Below are positions 5,162-7,018 of a stretch of 7,018 nt of DNA, piece by piece (the stretch's first letter is position 1; every line of letters begins with the position of its first letter). Location of the stretch: the NCBI GenBank assembly GCA_018700655.1, contig JABIUG010000074.1, positions 1 to 7,018 of the forward strand. The letters run 5' to 3'. Below the pieces are notes generated by a model that had not been told where the DNA came from, ran no database searches, and saw nothing but the letters and a program-made list of their open reading frames with translations. This stretch comes from Rhodospirillaceae bacterium. Its GTDB lineage: Bacteria > Pseudomonadota > Alphaproteobacteria > SP197. The translations under genes and the position numbers were made by a program.

Positions 5162-7018
5162 ATGAACCTCCGTGAGCTCTGGAAGAGCGCAGACCAGATG
5201 GCAGACACCACGACCATCCCGTTGCGCTCCACCCTGATGGCCGTGGCGACGCTGTGCTTTGCGGCGCTCGGCGGCGCCTTTATTGGTGGATTCGGCGCCT
5301 CCATGCTCGTTCCCGGGCCACCCCAGATTGTGGCGCCCGCAACGACTCAGAACACGACACAGGCGACTGTTGAGCCTGAAAACCTCGAGATGCCGCAGCC
5401 TCAACCCGAATCGATCATCTCCGATGACGCTCTCGAGCCAGTTCCAATCGAGACCTCCGACTTGCCCCTTCCAGGGCCGCCCCATCGTCCCGCGTATTTC
5501 GCCTTGCTCCTCTCGGCGAGTGTTCAATCCGAAGCGATGGTCTCCGATGACACTCTGCAACAGGTAGAGACTGAAACCGTCCAATTGCCTCTTCCGGGAC
5601 CGCCCCACCGTCCTGCACACTTTGCATTGCTCCTGTCGGCGGCCGAACAGTTGTTTGTTGTCAGGGTTTTGCCGGGCCCGCCACACCGCTTGAGCGACGC
5701 AGCCCATCGATACTGGACCGAACTCGATCGCGACGCCGAGCCGTCACATGTGATCGCCGGGCCCGCCCATCGCCCGGCGGAATGGGCGTATCTGTTACCT
5801 CTGTTCACGGACCCGGCACCCACCGTTGTGCTCGAGCAAGACGCGGAAGAGGCGATCACGGCAGCCATCGAGCCGCCGGAGGTCCCGCTTGCGACACAAC
5901 GCCGGGTTTCCGGCCCGGCGCACCGCCCCGCCGAATGGGCGCTTCTGATTCCGTTGTTTGGGGCGAACGATATCGAAGAAGCAGCCGGAGACGAACCAGC
6001 TGAAATCGTCAGCGCGGAACACTCTGAAGAGATCGAGCAGGATGCCGAGCTTCCGGGCTCCACAGAACCACATGAGAGCTCGAGCGTGATCGGTCCGACG
6101 CCCCACACCATGCCCGAGCTGGTGCTGCTGCTCTCCATTCTGGGGACAAAGACGCCCGAGGAAGCCGAAATCCTTCCCTCCCAGCCAACTGAAACCGGCA
6201 ACCCCGCCTCTACCATTGTTGTCACCCGGACCTGGCATCTGGCATCGCTGGATCAGCCCGGCTTCGTGCCGGAACTCGCCGAGGTCGCCATTGCTCCCGT
6301 ACCGGGCCAGAAGCCGGAACTTCCAGATAACGTCGCGATCATCACCAGTACCGAATACGGCCCCGAACCCGATTTGGTCGAGACCATCATTCCCATCGAT
6401 CCGGCCTATGAGGGTGCGCCCCTGATCGCGATCGTGATCGACGACCTTGGCCTCAATCGCAGACGCGCGGAGCGGGTCGCGGCGTTGCCGGGGCCACTCA
6501 CCATGGCGTTCATCCCCTATGGCAGCGAAGTGGCTGATCTGGCCCGGCTCGCGGCTAACGCAGGCCACGAGGTCTTCCTCCATCTGCCCATGGAGCCGAC
6601 ACGGGCAAGCGAAGACCCTGGGCCACATGCCTTGCTTGCCGGACTCACGCCCGAGCAACTGCGCGAACGTCTCCTGTGGAATCTCGAACGGTTCGACGGC
6701 TATGTCGGGGTGAACAACCATATGGGCAGTCTGTTGACCCAGGATGCGGCCGCCATGAATGTCGTCATGGCCGAACTCGATCAACGCGGCCTGATCTTTG
6801 TCGATTCAGTCACCTCGGCAGCATCTGTTGCCTACACGACGGCACGCGACAACGGCATTCCCACCGCCAGACGCGATGTCTTTCTCGATAATGTCGCGGA
6901 TATCGATGCAATCGAAGCCCAGCTCAGGCTGCTTGAAGACGTCGCCCGTCGTCAGGGCTTCGCGATCGGCATCGGCCATCCTCATGATGCTACCGTCGAA
7001 GCACTTTCGTCCTGGTTG
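5162..7018 (+). CDS. Divergent polysaccharide deacetylase family protein (YibQ/DUF610-like), membrane-anchored, with a repeat-bearing linker; 3' end outside window
   Basis: The frame is open for 619 codons to the window edge. Residues 1-20 are a short cytoplasmic tail, about 22-48 form one membrane anchor, and about 50-415 are a low-complexity, Pro/Glu-rich linker, presumably periplasmic. The C-terminal domain (about 418 onward) matches the divergent polysaccharide deacetylase family (Pfam Polysacc_deac_2): IAIVIDDLG (422-430), LPGPLTMAFIPY (442-453), HEVFLHLPMEP (469-479), GVNNHMGS (516-523), VDS (547-549), RDVFLDN (571-577) and IGIGHPH (602-608). The motifs suggest a metal-dependent hydrolase fold on cell-wall or envelope glycans, but to my knowledge no substrate is firmly established. 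Perhaps 20-30 residues are missing at the end. The linker carries repeats described separately. The start is uncertain: ATG 5162 is chosen, ATG 5108 (18 residues more) and ATG 5198 are possible, and none has a strong ribosome site. Confidence 0.9.
   Translation, partial: MNLRELWKSADQMADTTTIPLRSTLMAVATLCFAALGGAFIGGFGASMLVPGPPQIVAPATTQNTTQATVEPENLEMPQPQPESIISDDALEPVPIETSDLPLPGPPHRPAYFALLLSASVQSEAMVSDDTLQQVETETVQLPLPGPPHRPAHFALLLSAAEQLFVVRVLPGPPHRLSDAAHRYWTELDRDAEPSHVIAGPAHRPAEWAYLLPLFTDPAPTVVLEQDAEEAITAAIEPPEVPLATQRRVSGPAHRPAEWALLIPLFGANDIEEAAGDEPAEIVSAEHSEEIEQDAELPGSTEPHESSSVIGPTPHTMPELVLLLSILGTKTPEEAEILPSQPTETGNPASTIVVTRTWHLASLDQPGFVPELAEVAIAPVPGQKPELPDNVAIITSTEYGPEPDLVETIIPIDPAYEGAPLIAIVIDDLGLNRRRAERVAALPGPLTMAFIPYGSEVADLARLAANAGHEVFLHLPMEPTRASEDPGPHALLAGLTPEQLRERLLWNLERFDGYVGVNNHMGSLLTQDAAAMNVVMAELDQRGLIFVDSVTSAASVAYTTARDNGIPTARRDVFLDNVADIDAIEAQLRLLEDVARRQGFAIGIGHPHDATVEALSSWL
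5417..5662 (+). repeat. Tandem pair of 123-bp (41-codon) units in the deacetylase-family gene
   Basis: Unit one is 5417-5539 (residues 86-126) and unit two is 5540-5662 (residues 127-167). The two align without gaps. Over the first 34 residues 25 are identical, beginning with SDD and including the core LPLPGPPHRPA-FALLLSA. In the 19-codon core (5462-5518 and 5585-5641) 18 residues are identical, yet 9 codons differ silently. This reads as an old in-frame duplication whose protein sequence has been held constant. Confidence 0.85.
5462..6142 (+). repeat. Array of five to six GPxHRPA-type motifs in the periplasmic linker
   Basis: Copies lie at residues 101-119, 142-160, 170-187, 197-215, 248-266 and 309-327, which are bases 5462-5518, 5585-5641, 5669-5722, 5750-5806, 5903-5959 and 6086-6142. 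The consensus is GPxHRPAx(F/W)AxLLxL. Copies 1, 2, 4 and 5 are clear. Copy 3 keeps LPGPPHR and then diverges. Copy 6 (GPTPHTMPELVLLLSIL) keeps GP, His and the hydrophobic tail. Spacing between the leading glycines is 41, 26, 28, 51 and 60 residues, so this is not a rigid tandem array. Spacers are acidic and Pro-rich. Each motif looks like a Gly-Pro turn leading into a short hydrophobic helix. Confidence 0.8.

Noticed and set aside
5795..6784. Minus-strand open frame of 329 codons opposite the deacetylase-family gene
   Set aside because: It is antisense to the conserved catalytic domain and linker, with no domain of its own; it is a product of GC-rich codon use.
1..7018. CRISPR array, tRNA or rRNA gene, insertion sequence or phage module
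   Set aside because: None seen. The window is almost fully occupied by housekeeping genes, and the only repeats of note are inside the deacetylase-family gene and after lexA.

Overview
The window looks like chromosomal DNA of a high-GC alphaproteobacterium, possibly near the Rhodospirillales. The evidence is the gene order trpG-trpD-trpC-moaC-moeA-lexA, which is familiar in that class, a GTTC-N7-GTTC SOS box of the alphaproteobacterial type, and the protein sequences themselves. Assignment below class is inference.

Layout, left to right. Positions 1-130 are a short intergenic stretch, AT-richer than the rest, with several CATGTA/TACATG words and no clear gene. From 131 to 5046 six genes lie on the minus strand, so transcription runs from right to left: trpG, trpD, trpC (glutamine amidotransferase subunit of anthranilate synthase, anthranilate phosphoribosyltransferase, indole-3-glycerol phosphate synthase), then moaC and moeA (molybdenum cofactor synthesis), then lexA (SOS repressor). 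trpG/trpD, trpC/moaC and moaC/moeA each overlap by the four bases ATGA, and trpD/trpC are 6 bases apart. The first five genes therefore look like one translationally coupled operon. lexA follows after 131 bp and has its own promoter, with a textbook SOS box across the -10 element, so it can be autoregulated apart from the trp-moa genes.

A 115-bp divergent intergenic region (5047-5161) separates trpG from a plus-strand gene that runs off the right edge. This gene has no stop codon in the window and fills about 1.86 kb. It encodes a membrane-anchored protein of the divergent polysaccharide deacetylase family (YibQ/DUF610 type). The conserved catalytic-like domain is at its C-terminus. Between the membrane anchor and that domain lies a linker of about 370 residues carrying five recognisable copies, plus a sixth degenerate one, of a short motif built on GPxHRPAx(F/W)AxLL, separated by acidic, Pro-rich spacers. 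The best copies differ at many synonymous sites but hardly at the protein level, which points to selection on the motif. I do not recognise this repeat, and it is the most novel item in the window.

Other points of interest are a Gln-to-Glu change in the nucleophile-elbow motif of TrpG, a run of three GTTC words upstream of the lexA promoter, and the small repeats downstream of lexA.
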